64,000 bases of DNA. Origin: JACVRW01 sp963835705. Lineage in GTDB: Bacteria > Actinomycetota > Thermoleophilia > Solirubrobacterales > Thermoleophilaceae. Shown piece by piece: positions 41,863-50,779 of the stretch; within the stretch, counting starts at the first letter, position 1; each line of letters opens with the position of its first letter. Location: positions 186,001 through 250,000 of the forward strand of contig CAWIGR010000012.1 in the NCBI GenBank assembly GCA_963835705.1. The letters run 5' to 3'. The position numbers were made by a program, and so were the translations under genes. The notes under the pieces were generated by a model, which made no database searches, was not told the origin of the DNA, and worked only from the letters and a program-made list of their open reading frames with translations.

Positions 41863-42666
41863 CTACGCCGCCGCCCTGCGCATCGCCAGGATTCGCCGGA
41901 TCGCCGCGGCGTTCTCCTCCGGACTGCTGATCACGCCGTCCGAGACCGCCTCGAGCTGCGCCACGGGCAGGCTCATGCGCACGATCTCGAGCGAGCCCTG
42001 GAACCAGGCGTTGCCTGGATAGTGCAGGTACCACAGGCGGTCGCCCAGGGCCTGTCCCTCGCTCCGCGACTCGTCCTGGATCCAGGAGACCATCCGGGGC
42101 ACGCCGGCCTCCTGCGGGCTGTGCGCCTCGATGGCGTCCAAGCGGTCTCGCATGGCCTTCTCGTGCCACTCGTCCTCGCCGCTCGACGCCATCATCGTTC
42201 GGAGTCCCGTTCGGTAGTCGGTCGCCAGCATCCCGATCAGGGCGTCGAGCACGGCCGGCGAGTTGGCGAGCGCCTCCTGGGACCCGGGACCGCCGATCCT
42301 GCCGAGCGGGAACTCGCCCGAAACCACCACCGTGTGGATCAGGTCCGGGCGTGCAGCGGCCGCCTTGACCGCGCGCCGGGACCCGTCGCCGAGCGCGATC
42401 ACCAGGGCGTCGCTGCCGGCCTCCTCGATCACGGCCGCGAGATCCGCGGCATCCGTCTCGATGTCGTAGGGGCCGACTCGGCTCGACCTTCCCGTGCCGC
42501 GCAGGTGGTAGTTCAGCACCCGGTGGTCGCTCGCCAGCTCCTCCACGAGCCGTGCGCAGACGGCCGGAGGATGCAGCGCCATCAGCGCGATTGCCACGAG
42601 CGGGCCGTCCGCGCCCTCGACCCACCATTCGAGCTCGGCGCCGTCGGGTCTGCGCAGCCGTGGCAT
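41863..42666 (-). CDS. Alpha/beta hydrolase-fold protein with unusual nucleophile elbow
   Basis: A 267-residue protein with the shape of an alpha/beta hydrolase. LVAIALMALHPPAVCARLVE, then LNYHLRGTGRSSRVGPYDI, DALVIALGDGSRRAVKAAAA and VVVSGEFPLG occupy the usual core strands, and LPVAQLEAVSDG lies near the C terminus. Where a Gly-x-Ser-x-Gly elbow is expected the sequence is ALGDGSRR, so the nucleophile would be Asp, as in dehalogenases and epoxide hydrolases, or the protein is inactive. The ATG at 42666 is chosen over a TTG at 42690. Divergent from the metallophosphoesterase and followed by the zinc-ribbon gene. Confidence 0.65.
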   Translation of the reverse strand: MPRLRRPDGAELEWWVEGADGPLVAIALMALHPPAVCARLVEELASDHRVLNYHLRGTGRSSRVGPYDIETDAADLAAVIEEAGSDALVIALGDGSRRAVKAAAARPDLIHTVVVSGEFPLGRIGGPGSQEALANSPAVLDALIGMLATDYRTGLRTMMASSGEDEWHEKAMRDRLDAIEAHSPQEAGVPRMVSWIQDESRSEGQALGDRLWYLHYPGNAWFQGSLEIVRMSLPVAQLEAVSDGVISSPEENAAAIRRILAMRRAAA

Positions 42667-42704
42667 CGGCTCGATGGTACGCGCTGCCAAAATCGAGCCC
42701 GCTC

Positions 42705-43799
42705 ATGCGGACCGCACTCATCTCCGACCTGCACCTGGGCGCGGTCAGCGGCGCGGACCTGGGGCGGCAGCCGGAGGCGCTCGAGCGCCTCGCGGAGGCG
42801 CTCCAGCCGGCCGACCGGATCGTGTTCCTCGGCGACCTCCTGGAGCTGCGCGAGCGCCCGGTCGCGAAGTTGCTCGAGGTGACCCGGCCGTTCTTCGACC
42901 GGCTCGCGGAGGCCGCCGCGGGCAGGCGCGTGGTCCTCGTGGCCGGAAACCACGACCAGCAGCTGGCCGAGCCCTGGCTGGCGCGCGAGCGGCTGGCCGG
43001 CCGGCCAGTGGGCGGGGAGAACGAATGGCCGGTGGAGCCGGACGAGAGGGACGGGGCCGCCGGGTGGATCGCATCCCGGCTGCCGGGCGCGGAGCTGACG
43101 ATCGCCTACCCGGGGCTCCGGCTGCGCCCGGACGTGTACGCCACCCACGGCCACTACCTCGACCTCCATCTCACCGTGCCGCGGCTCGAGTCGATCGCGG
43201 CGTCGGCGATGGGCCGCGTGACCGGACGCGGGAGCGACTGCCGCACCGCCGACGACTACGAGGCCGTGATGGCGCCGCTGTACGGCTTCTACGCGGGGCT
43301 GGCGCAGGGCGCGTCGAGCGCGGCGCTGCAGCGCGGCGGCGCCATGTCCCGGAGCGTCTGGAGCCGGGCGACCGGGGACGACGCGCTCGCCCGCATGCTG
43401 CTCGGCCGCATCACGATCCCGGGCGGGGTGGCGGCGCTCAACCGGCTCGGCCTCGGCCCCTTCAAGCCCGAGCTGACCGGCGACGAGCTGCGGCGCGCCG
43501 GCCTGCTCGCCATGGGACGCGTGGCCGAGGCGCTGGCGCCCGGGGCCGAGCACCTGCTCTTCGCGCACACCCACCGGCCGGGCCCGCTGCCGGGCGACGA
43601 CCCCGTCGAGTGGACCACGCTCTCCGGCACGCGCCTGTGGAACACCGGCAGCTGGTTCCTCGAGCCGGCGTTCATCTCGCAGCGGGCGGAGCGCAGCCCG
43701 TACTGGCCCGGCACGGTTATTTGGGTCGAGGACGAGGGGCCGCCGCGGATCGAGAACGCGCTGCGGGGCTACGCGGCGGCCGCGGCACCCAGTGCGTAG
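42705..43799 (+). CDS. Calcineurin-like metallophosphoesterase
   Basis: A 364-residue dimetal phosphoesterase. The five signature blocks are TALISDLHLG (Asp-x-His), IVFLGDLLELRE, VLVAGNHDQQL, VYATHGHYLDL and LLFAHTHRPGP. Substrates of such enzymes include UDP-diacylglucosamine, cyclic nucleotides and phospholipids, and nothing here decides between them. A long helical insertion lies between the HGH and HTH blocks (about residues 160-280). The ATG at 42705 starts directly with the first strand. The 3' end overlaps the convergent monooxygenase gene by 31 bp. Confidence 0.88.
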   Translation: MRTALISDLHLGAVSGADLGRQPEALERLAEALQPADRIVFLGDLLELRERPVAKLLEVTRPFFDRLAEAAAGRRVVLVAGNHDQQLAEPWLARERLAGRPVGGENEWPVEPDERDGAAGWIASRLPGAELTIAYPGLRLRPDVYATHGHYLDLHLTVPRLESIAASAMGRVTGRGSDCRTADDYEAVMAPLYGFYAGLAQGASSAALQRGGAMSRSVWSRATGDDALARMLLGRITIPGGVAALNRLGLGPFKPELTGDELRRAGLLAMGRVAEALAPGAEHLLFAHTHRPGPLPGDDPVEWTTLSGTRLWNTGSWFLEPAFISQRAERSPYWPGTVIWVEDEGPPRIENALRGYAAAAAPSA

Positions 43800-45232
43800 G
43801 CGCGCTCGTCGAACACACGCGTCCGCCTCCGGAACGGCCACGTGAACGTCGGCCAGAGCGACGAGTTGCGCCCGTTGCGGTCGATGTAGTAGCTCGCGCA
43901 GCCGCCGCTGACCCAGACGGTCCCCTCCGTCAGCCGCTGCACCTCCACGTTGTAGGCGGCCTGGGCCTCGGGACGCACCTCCACGCGGCTCGCGCGGCGG
44001 CGGCGCATCGTGCCCAGGGCGTCGCCCACGTACTCCACCTGGGACTCGATCATGAACACGATCGAGTTGTGGCCGAGCCCGGTGTTCGGGCCGACGAGGA
44101 GGAACAGGTTCGGGAACCCGGCCACCGCGGCGCCCTTGTAGGCCTCGGGCGAGCCGTCCCACACCTCGGCCAGCGTGCGGCCCTCGCGGCCGCGCACGAC
44201 GCCGGCGATCGGGATGTCGGTCACGTGGAAGCCGGTGCCGAAGATGATCGTGTCCACCTCGCGCTCCGTGCCGTCGGCGGCGACGACCGAGTGCGGCCGG
44301 ACCTCCGCGAGGCCGTGGTCGATCACCTCGACGTTCGGCCGGGTCACGGCGGGATACCACTCGTTGGTCGGCAGGATGCGCTTGCAGCCGATCTCGTAGC
44401 GCGGCGTCAGCCGCTCGCGCAGCCCGGCGTCGGGCACCTGCGCGCGGAGATGCCGCAGCGCCACCTTGGTGGCGAGCCGGCGCACTCGGCGGTGGCGGAA
44501 CTGGAGCACGAAGGACTCGCGGGCCCAGTAGATGCCGGCCCGCATCGCGAGCTGTGCGAGCGGGAGCCGCGAGTAGAGCGCTCGCTCGGCACGGGACATC
44601 CGCCGGTTCGGATGCGGCGCGACCCAGGGCGGGGTGCGCTGGAACACGTGCAGCCGCTCCACCTGGGGCTGGATCTCGGGGACGAACTGGATCGCCGACG
44701 CGCCGGTGCCGACCACGGCCACGCGCTCCCCTTCGAGGTCGTGGTCGTGGTCCCAGCTCGCCGAGTGGAACGCGGTGCCCTCGAACGAGTCGAGGCCGGG
44801 AACGTCCGGCAGCTTCGGCTCGCTGAGAGGTCCCTGGCCGCAGACGAGCACCTCGGCGGTCATGGGGCCCTGGGAGGTCTGGAGGCGCCAGCGGCCCTCG
44901 TGCTCGTTCCAGTCGGCCGACTCGAGCTCGGTATGGAAGCGCACGTGGGGCATGACGCCGAAGCGCCGCGCTACGTCGCGCACGTATTCGAGGATCTCCG
45001 GCTGCGGCGAGAAGGTGCTCGACCACTTCGGGTTCGGGGCGAACGAGAACGAGTACAGGTGCGAGGGCACGTCGCAGCGGCAACCGGGATAGGTGTTGTC
45101 GCGCCAGGTGCCGCCGATCTGGCCGGCGCGCTCGAGGACGACGAAGTCGTGCTCCCCGTCCTTCAGCAGGCGGATGGCCATGCCGAGGCCGGAGAAGCCG
45201 GAACCCACCACGACGACTCGATGGTGCGTCAC
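43769..45232 (-). CDS. Flavin-containing (Baeyer-Villiger-type) monooxygenase
   Basis: A 487-residue FAD/NADPH monooxygenase. The FAD site is VVVGSGFSGLGMAIRLL near residue 8 and the NADPH site VAVVGTGASAIQF near 180. Between them FEGTAFHSASWDHD matches the FxGxxxHxxxW fingerprint of type I Baeyer-Villiger monooxygenases. Also IGGTWRDNTYPGCRCDVPSHLY, and FGTGFHVTD near the end. It would insert oxygen into ketones or oxidise heteroatoms; the natural substrate is unknown. The GTG at 45232 lies inside the stop of the decayed TetR gene, which once probably controlled it. Confidence 0.9.
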   Translation of the reverse strand: MTHHRVVVVGSGFSGLGMAIRLLKDGEHDFVVLERAGQIGGTWRDNTYPGCRCDVPSHLYSFSFAPNPKWSSTFSPQPEILEYVRDVARRFGVMPHVRFHTELESADWNEHEGRWRLQTSQGPMTAEVLVCGQGPLSEPKLPDVPGLDSFEGTAFHSASWDHDHDLEGERVAVVGTGASAIQFVPEIQPQVERLHVFQRTPPWVAPHPNRRMSRAERALYSRLPLAQLAMRAGIYWARESFVLQFRHRRVRRLATKVALRHLRAQVPDAGLRERLTPRYEIGCKRILPTNEWYPAVTRPNVEVIDHGLAEVRPHSVVAADGTEREVDTIIFGTGFHVTDIPIAGVVRGREGRTLAEVWDGSPEAYKGAAVAGFPNLFLLVGPNTGLGHNSIVFMIESQVEYVGDALGTMRRRRASRVEVRPEAQAAYNVEVQRLTEGTVWVSGGCASYYIDRNGRNSSLWPTFTWPFRRRTRVFDERAYALGAAAAA

Positions 45233-45511
45233 GCGAACCTCCTCAGCCCGGGCAGCAGGAGCCCGACGATCCAGTCGGCCAGCTGCTCGACCGGCGTGTC
45301 CGGGTGCTCCCACATCCAGTGGGCGGCGCCCTCGTAGGCGGAGTTGACCGCGTAGGCCACGGCCTCGAGCTCCTGCGGGTCCGTGCCGCTCGGCGCGATC
45401 TCGGCCATCAGCGTTGCGCTCGATCGCCCGGCCCACGCAGGCACGGAACAGGCCGTCCTTGCTCCCGAACAGCTCGTAGACGACCGGCTTCGTCACCCCC
45501 GCCCGCCGCGC
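45229..45511 (-). pseudogene. Decayed TetR-family regulator
   Basis: The upper part reads RRAGVTKPVVYELFGSKDGLF, the recognition helix of a TetR DNA-binding domain, and continues RACVGRAIERNA. The frame then shifts near 45425 to MAEIAPSGTDPQELEAVAYA, then AAHWMWEHPDTPVEQLADWI and LLLPGLRRFA, a TetR C terminus. The first two helices of the DNA-binding domain and roughly 100 residues of the middle are missing. The 5' end abuts the topoisomerase stop, so the deletion may have brought the two genes together. Confidence 0.8.
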
Positions 45512-45515
45512 CCGG

Positions 45516-47834
45516 TCAGGCGGTGGCCCGCTGCGGCTCGGCCTGGTCCGGGGCGCCGTCCTGCCCCCGCGCCTCCGTCTCGGCGCGCTCCTCCTCGGCC
45601 TCGCCCTTCGGAGGCTCCTTCGCCCACTCCTCGTCGAAGTCGACGCGCCACTTGCCCTCCTCGAACCGCTCGAGCTTCAGCTTCGCCCGGAAGGTCCGCC
45701 CGGAGCGGCCGCGGAAGCCCGTGACCGCCTTGGCCGTGCGCCCCACGCCCGGGTCCTCGCCGGCCTCGCGCGACGCCTTGAGCGACTCGATCAGCTCCTT
45801 CGCCACCGCCACGGGCAGCGACTTGCCCGCCTTGCGCTTCCAGATCACGAAGCCGCAGCCGGGGTCCTCGCGCGACCAGCACGAGTAGCCCTTGCGGTTC
45901 TCGGAGATCTCGCGGCCGCACACCGGGCACGGGCCGAGCTTGGCGCGCTCGATCTGAACGCCCTTCAGCTTGTCGAGCTCCTGCACCGTGTCCGTCACGA
46001 ACCTGGCGATGTCGTGCATGAAGGCGGGCCGGGTGTCCTCGCCGCGCTCGATCAGGCCCAGCCGGCGCTCCCAGTCGCCGGTCAGGTCCGCCGAGGTGAG
46101 CGGGTGGCTGTTCAGCAGCCGGATCACCTGGATGCCCTTCTCGGTGGCCACCAGCGCCCGCCCCTCGCGCTCGAGGTAGCCCACGTCCACCAACCGCTCG
46201 ATGATCGACGCCCGCGTGGCCGGGGTCCCGATGCCCGAGTCCTTCATCGCCTCGCGCAGCTCGGCGTCCTCCACCTCCTTGCCGGCGGTCTCCATCGCGG
46301 CGAGCAGGGAGGCGTCCGAGAAGCGCCGCGGCGGCTGGGTCTCCTTGCGGAGCGACTCGACCGACAGGGTCTCCACCGCCTCGCCCTGCTCGAGCTTGGG
46401 CAGCAGCTGGTCCCCGCCGGAGTCGTCCTCGCCGCGCGGCTGGTCGGCCTCCTCGCCGTACACGGCCTTCCAGCCCGGCTCGACCAGGCGCCGGCCGCTC
46501 GTGCGAAAAACAAACGCTGCGCGCCCGGCCGAGCCGGTCGCTTGCGCCCGGCCATGCTCCTCGACCGTGGTCTCGACGCGTGTCCGCTCGTAGACAGCCT
46601 CGGGGTGGAAGACCGCCAGGAACCGCTTGGCGACGAGGTCGTAGACCTTCAGCTCGTCCTGCCCCATGCGACCCAGGTCGTGCTCGGAGCGGGTGGGGAT
46701 GATCGCGTGGTGGTCCTGGACCTTCTTGTCGTTCACCACGCGCCCCAGCGGGAGCTTGTCCAGGCTCAGCACATACTCCGACCCGCGCCGGTACTGGGGG
46801 CCCCGGCCCACCAGCTCCGCCGTGGGCTTGATCTCGGGGATCATGTCGCCGGTCAGGTAGCGCGAGTTGGTGCGCGGGTATGTGAGCGCCTTGTGCTCCT
46901 CGTAGAGGCGCTGCGAGGCGGCCAGCGTTCGGCGCGCGGAGAAGCCGTACAGCGTGTTGGCGTGGCGCTGCAGCGAGGTCAGGTCGTAGAGCAGCTGCGG
47001 TCGCTCGCGCTCCTCCTTCTTCTCGAGCTTCGTGATCTCGCCGGGCCGGTCGGTGCAGGCCTCCACGATCGCGGTGGCCTCGGCCTCGGCCGGCAGCCGC
47101 TTGCCGCCCATGTAGCGGCCCGTGTAGCCGCGGCTCCCGCTTGCCTCGAAGCGGGCCTCGACGAGCCAGTAGGGCTCGGGCTTGAAGGCGCGGATCTGCT
47201 CCTCGCGGCGGGCCACCAGGGCGAGCGTGGGCGTCTGCACGCGGCCGAGCGACACGGCGCCGTCGAAGGCGGCGCGCAGGCGGATGCTGGCCGCGCGCGT
47301 GGCGTTCATGCCCACCACCCAGTCGGCCTCGGAGCGCGAGCGCGCGGCCGCCTCCAGCGGCTTCATCTCGTCCCCGTCGCGCAGGTGCCCGAATGCCTCG
47401 CCGATCGCCTTCTTCGTCATCGAGGAGAGCCACAGCCGCTGCACCGGCTTCTTGACCTTCGCGGTGTCGTAGACGTAGGCGAAGATCAGCTCGCCCTCGC
47501 GCCCGGCATCGCAGGCGTTGACGATCTGGTCGACCTCGGGGTCGGCCATCAGCTTGTGGATCGCCCTGAGCTGCTTGGCTGCGCGCTCGTCGTTCGGGAC
47601 GAGCTTGAACTCCTCCGGGAGGATCGGGAGGTCCGCGAAGCGCCACTTCTTGAGCTTCGGGTCGTAGGCGTCCGGCTCGGCCAGCCCGACGAGGTGACCG
47701 ACCGCCCAGGTGATCACGTGATCGTCCCCGTCGAGGTGGGTTTTCTCCTTCGCCTGCTGGTACGAGCCGGGCAGCGCCGCCGCCAGGTCGCGGGCGACGG
47801 AGGGCTTCTCGGCGATGATTAGGGTCTTGCCCAT
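45516..47834 (-). CDS. topB: DNA topoisomerase III (type IA)
   Basis: A 772-residue type IA topoisomerase of the TopB kind. The TOPRIM domain begins MGKTLIIAEKPSVARDLAAAL and has VNACDAGREGELIF. The strand-passage core has SSMTKKAIGEAF, SLGRVQTPTLALVARRE and the active-site Tyr in HKALTYPRTNSRYL near residue 300. GIGTPATRASIIERL follows. A C-terminal zinc-ribbon part has CPVCGREISENRKGYSCW and DPGCGF, and the protein ends in an acidic tail. The ATG at 47834 begins the TOPRIM motif. A 39-bp repeat inserted near residues 428-440 adds GRAQATGSAGRAA, which breaks the family sequence without breaking the frame. Confidence 0.92.
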   Translation of the reverse strand: MGKTLIIAEKPSVARDLAAALPGSYQQAKEKTHLDGDDHVITWAVGHLVGLAEPDAYDPKLKKWRFADLPILPEEFKLVPNDERAAKQLRAIHKLMADPEVDQIVNACDAGREGELIFAYVYDTAKVKKPVQRLWLSSMTKKAIGEAFGHLRDGDEMKPLEAAARSRSEADWVVGMNATRAASIRLRAAFDGAVSLGRVQTPTLALVARREEQIRAFKPEPYWLVEARFEASGSRGYTGRYMGGKRLPAEAEATAIVEACTDRPGEITKLEKKEERERPQLLYDLTSLQRHANTLYGFSARRTLAASQRLYEEHKALTYPRTNSRYLTGDMIPEIKPTAELVGRGPQYRRGSEYVLSLDKLPLGRVVNDKKVQDHHAIIPTRSEHDLGRMGQDELKVYDLVAKRFLAVFHPEAVYERTRVETTVEEHGRAQATGSAGRAAFVFRTSGRRLVEPGWKAVYGEEADQPRGEDDSGGDQLLPKLEQGEAVETLSVESLRKETQPPRRFSDASLLAAMETAGKEVEDAELREAMKDSGIGTPATRASIIERLVDVGYLEREGRALVATEKGIQVIRLLNSHPLTSADLTGDWERRLGLIERGEDTRPAFMHDIARFVTDTVQELDKLKGVQIERAKLGPCPVCGREISENRKGYSCWSREDPGCGFVIWKRKAGKSLPVAVAKELIESLKASREAGEDPGVGRTAKAVTGFRGRSGRTFRAKLKLERFEEGKWRVDFDEEWAKEPPKGEAEEERAETEARGQDGAPDQAEPQRATA
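46515..46553. repeat. Repeat copy inside topB related to the addB repeat
   Basis: Reads CGCTGCGCGCCCGGCCGAGC then CGGTCGCTTGCGCCCGGCC. Against the addB unit there are four differences over 38 bases. In topB it codes in frame for a Gly/Ala/Arg-rich stretch on the minus strand. Confidence 0.75.
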
Positions 47835-47856
47835 CACTCTCCAAGATACGCAGGTA

Positions 47857-49236
47857 GTGAGGCATACCGCCACCGGTTGGTGGCTGGAAGAAGCCGGAAC
47901 GGTAGAGCCTCGCCCGGCGCTGGACGGCACCGTCGACGCCGACGTGGTGGTGATCGGGGGCGGCTACACCGGCATGTGGACCGCCTGGCACCTGCTCGAG
48001 GCGGGGGCCACGGTCGCCCTGTTGGAGGGGGGTATCTGCGGGCACGGGCCGAGCGGGCGCAACGGCGGGTTCTGCGAGTCGATGTGGCTGTCGGCGCCGG
48101 CGCTGCGCGAGCGTTTCGGCGACGCGCCGGCCCGGGCGCTGCTGGACGCATCGAGCGACTCGGTCACCTTCATCGCTGACTGGTGCGCTTCCGAGGAGGT
48201 GGACGCGTGGTTCGACCAGTCGGGCTACCTGTGTGTCTCGACCGCTCCCGCCTTCGACGACGTGGGCCGCGAGGCGGTGGCGACCGCCGCGGCGCTGGGC
48301 GCCCCGCACCGCGTGGCCGACCTGACCGGCGCCGAGGTGCGCGCGCGCTGCGACTCCGCGCGGTTCCGGCGCGGTGTGCTGATCCCCGACTTCGCCACGC
48401 TCCAGCCCGCTCAGCTCGCGCTCGGGCTGCGGCGGCGCCTGGTGGAGCGCGGCGCGATGGTCTTCGAGCGCTCCCGCGTGAGGGCGCTGCGCGGCGCCGT
48501 CGCGGAGACCGCGTCCGGGCGCGTGCGGGCCGGTGCCGCGGTGCTCGCCGTCGGGTCGGGGGTGCGGGCCCTGCGCGAGCTGCACGGGCGGCTCACCGTC
48601 ACGTCGTCCCACATCGTGCTCACCGAGCCGGTGCCGGACGTGATCGAGGCGATCGGGTGGACCGGCGGCGAGTGCATCACGGACGGCCGCACGCTCCTGC
48701 ACTACTTCCGCACCACCCCGGATGGCCGGATCCTGCTCGGCTGGGGCGGCGGGAGGCTGGCCTACGGGACGCGCCTGAACGGCCGCGTGGAGGTGGACCC
48801 CGATATCGCCACGGAGACGCACGCCGGGCTCCTGCGCCTCTTCCCCGCGCTCGCCGGCCGCCGGATCACACACGCGTGGGGCGGGCCGATCGACGTGTCG
48901 CCCAGCCACATCCCGCAGATCGGGACGCTGCCGGGTGCGCCGGTCCACTTCGCGTTCGGCTTCACCGGCAACGGCGTGGGCCCGTCGCAGATGGCGGGCC
49001 GGGCGCTCGCCTCGCTGGCGCTCGATCGCCGCGACCAACACACCCGTCTCCCGATCGTGGAGGCCGGGCCAGGGGCGCGGGTGCCGCCCGAGCCGCTGAC
49101 CTGGCTGGGCGGCTCGCTGGTGCGCTCGGCGCTGATCCGCTGCGAGCGCGCGGCGGAGGACGGCGACCGGGCCGATCCGCTCACCCGGGCCATCTGCGCC
49201 GCCCCCCGCGCGCTGGGGATGCACCTGGGTCGCTGA
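47857..49236 (+). CDS. FAD-dependent oxidoreductase (DAO/PuuB-like)
   Basis: A 459-residue amine- or amino-acid-oxidase-type flavoprotein. The FAD-binding motif is VVVIGGGYTGMWTAWHLLEAG near residue 30. GHGPSGRNGGFCESMW follows, as in gamma-glutamylputrescine oxidases. Later parts are AVLAVGSGVRALRELHG, HIVLTEPVPD and FAFGFTGNGVGPSQMAGRALA, the second half of the FAD site. The amine substrate is not known. The GTG at 47857 is chosen; it is 22 bp from the divergent topB start. The last 40 residues are a helical extension (VRSALIRCERAAED). Confidence 0.88.
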   Translation: MRHTATGWWLEEAGTVEPRPALDGTVDADVVVIGGGYTGMWTAWHLLEAGATVALLEGGICGHGPSGRNGGFCESMWLSAPALRERFGDAPARALLDASSDSVTFIADWCASEEVDAWFDQSGYLCVSTAPAFDDVGREAVATAAALGAPHRVADLTGAEVRARCDSARFRRGVLIPDFATLQPAQLALGLRRRLVERGAMVFERSRVRALRGAVAETASGRVRAGAAVLAVGSGVRALRELHGRLTVTSSHIVLTEPVPDVIEAIGWTGGECITDGRTLLHYFRTTPDGRILLGWGGGRLAYGTRLNGRVEVDPDIATETHAGLLRLFPALAGRRITHAWGGPIDVSPSHIPQIGTLPGAPVHFAFGFTGNGVGPSQMAGRALASLALDRRDQHTRLPIVEAGPGARVPPEPLTWLGGSLVRSALIRCERAAEDGDRADPLTRAICAAPRALGMHLGR

Positions 49237-49266
49237 CCCCGCCGTAATTCGACGCCCCGCCGCCGG

Positions 49267-50742
49267 TTGGAGGGGCGATGGCAGGCTTCGCGCATCTCGC
49301 CCAGGCGCCCTTTCGCAGGGCGCGGATGCGCGGTATACCGCATCCTGGGCTCGCGGGACGACGCCGCGGACGCCACCCAGGAGGCCTTCGTAGGCGTGCT
49401 CCGGCGGCTGCCGCAGCTCACCGGCCGCGAGCTTGCGTTCGGCTCCTACGTGCTCACCTCCGCGCGCAACGCCTGCTACGACCTGATCGAGCGCCGCCGG
49501 CGCACCCAGCCGAGCGACGAGATCCCCGAGTCCGCGACGCCGATGGGCGGCGGGGTTGGCGGCGGCGGGATCGGCTTCGACCCCGGCGACCCCGAGGACG
49601 ACCCCGAGCGCAAGATGCTGCTCGAGGCCCGCACCGAGGAGATCCGGGCGGCCAACCTGACCCTCCCCGAGCGCCAGCGGGAGGTGCTCGCGCTGCGCGA
49701 GCTCGAGGAACTCTCGTACGACGAGATCGCCGAGCTGATGGAGATGAACCGCAACTCCGTCGCCCAGCTCATCTCGCGTGCCCGCATCAACCTGCGCGAC
49801 GCCCTTCGCGGCACCGCGCTCGCGTCGATCGCGGCGAGCTCGCCGGACTGCGAGCGTGCGCTGCCGCTGATCGCCCTCGAGCAGGACCGTCAGCTCGACG
49901 CGGACTCGGACGACGCCGGCTGGCTCGAAGAACACCTGATGCATTGCCACACATGCCGCCTCGGCCGCGACGCGATGCAGGAGGCGGGCGTCTCCTACCG
50001 GGCGTGGGCGCCGGTCGCCGCCGGGCCGCTGCTGTTCCGCGAGACGATGGCCCGTGCCGCGGAGCAGGTGGGGGCCGACTGGAGCGAGACGATCGCGCGG
50101 CACGAGGCGCCGCGAGGACTCGGAGCCGCGGCGGGCGGCGCCGCGGGCGGGACGGCAGCGGGCGCGGCAAGCGCCCGCGCGGCGATCCTGCCTCACCGCC
50201 GCCGGGACCTCACGCTGATCGGCGTGCTGACCTGCCTGCTCGTGCTGGTGGTGCTGGTGGGGGCGGCCTCCGACGACGATCCGTTGGAGACGGTCGTGCC
50301 GGCCGCCGAGGAGCAGCAGGCGGTCGCGGACGAGGAGAAGCCCGTGCCCGCGCGCAAGGAACCCAAGAAGAAGAAGCCCCGCGAGCAGCCGGCCGCCGCG
50401 CCCGAGCCCGCTGCCGTGCCGGTGGCGCCCGCCGCCGTAGCGGTGGAGGTGGCGGATCCGGCTCACGCCGAAGGGCAGGCCCGGCCCAAGCCGCGGCCAG
50501 GCGGCCGAGGCAACGTCCAGCAGCGCCCGGAGCGCGGAAACCAGGGCACGCCCGCCCCGGAGATCGCGCCGGATCCGCCCCCGCCCCCGCCTCCGCCCGC
50601 GGAGACCACGCCGATACCGCCGCCCCCTCCGCCGGAGCTGCCCCCGGAGCTGCCGCCGGAGCCTCCTCCGGAGCAGCCGCCGCGCCAGCCGCCGCCGTGC
50701 TCGGGTGCGAGCTGCCCGCCCGGGCAGCCGGGGCGCCCCTAA
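49267..50742 (+). CDS. ECF sigma factor fused to a zinc-finger anti-sigma-like domain, membrane helix and proline-rich tail
   Basis: Parts in order: sigma region 2 from about residue 22 (YRILGSRDDAADATQEAFVG, then SARNACYDLIERRRR); region 4 near 130-175 (LPERQREVLALRELEELSYD, then NSVAQLISRARINLR); a zinc-finger anti-sigma-like segment (WLEEHLMHCHTCRLGRDAM); a membrane helix near 320 (LIGVLTCLLVLVVLVG); and an outer Lys/Pro-rich tail with runs of eight and six prolines, ending in PCSGASCPPGQPGRP. The start is doubtful: TTG 49267 is in frame, but region 2 lacks its first helix and a frame change near 49320 is possible (ATG 49278 lies in another frame). If intact, it would be a membrane-tethered sigma factor. 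Confidence 0.72.
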   Translation: MEGRWQASRISPRRPFAGRGCAVYRILGSRDDAADATQEAFVGVLRRLPQLTGRELAFGSYVLTSARNACYDLIERRRRTQPSDEIPESATPMGGGVGGGGIGFDPGDPEDDPERKMLLEARTEEIRAANLTLPERQREVLALRELEELSYDEIAELMEMNRNSVAQLISRARINLRDALRGTALASIAASSPDCERALPLIALEQDRQLDADSDDAGWLEEHLMHCHTCRLGRDAMQEAGVSYRAWAPVAAGPLLFRETMARAAEQVGADWSETIARHEAPRGLGAAAGGAAGGTAAGAASARAAILPHRRRDLTLIGVLTCLLVLVVLVGAASDDDPLETVVPAAEEQQAVADEEKPVPARKEPKKKKPREQPAAAPEPAAVPVAPAAVAVEVADPAHAEGQARPKPRPGGRGNVQQRPERGNQGTPAPEIAPDPPPPPPPPAETTPIPPPPPPELPPELPPEPPPEQPPRQPPPCSGASCPPGQPGRP

Positions 50743-50779
50743 CCCCCCTCGGTTGAGGCGGAAGGACCAGCCTGGATCG

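Noticed and set aside
49278..50756. Alternative plus-strand frame across the sigma-fusion gene
   Set aside because: Only the other frame codes for sigma regions 2 and 4; this one is Arg/Ala/Gly noise apart from its first few codons, which may reflect a frameshift at the gene's 5' end.
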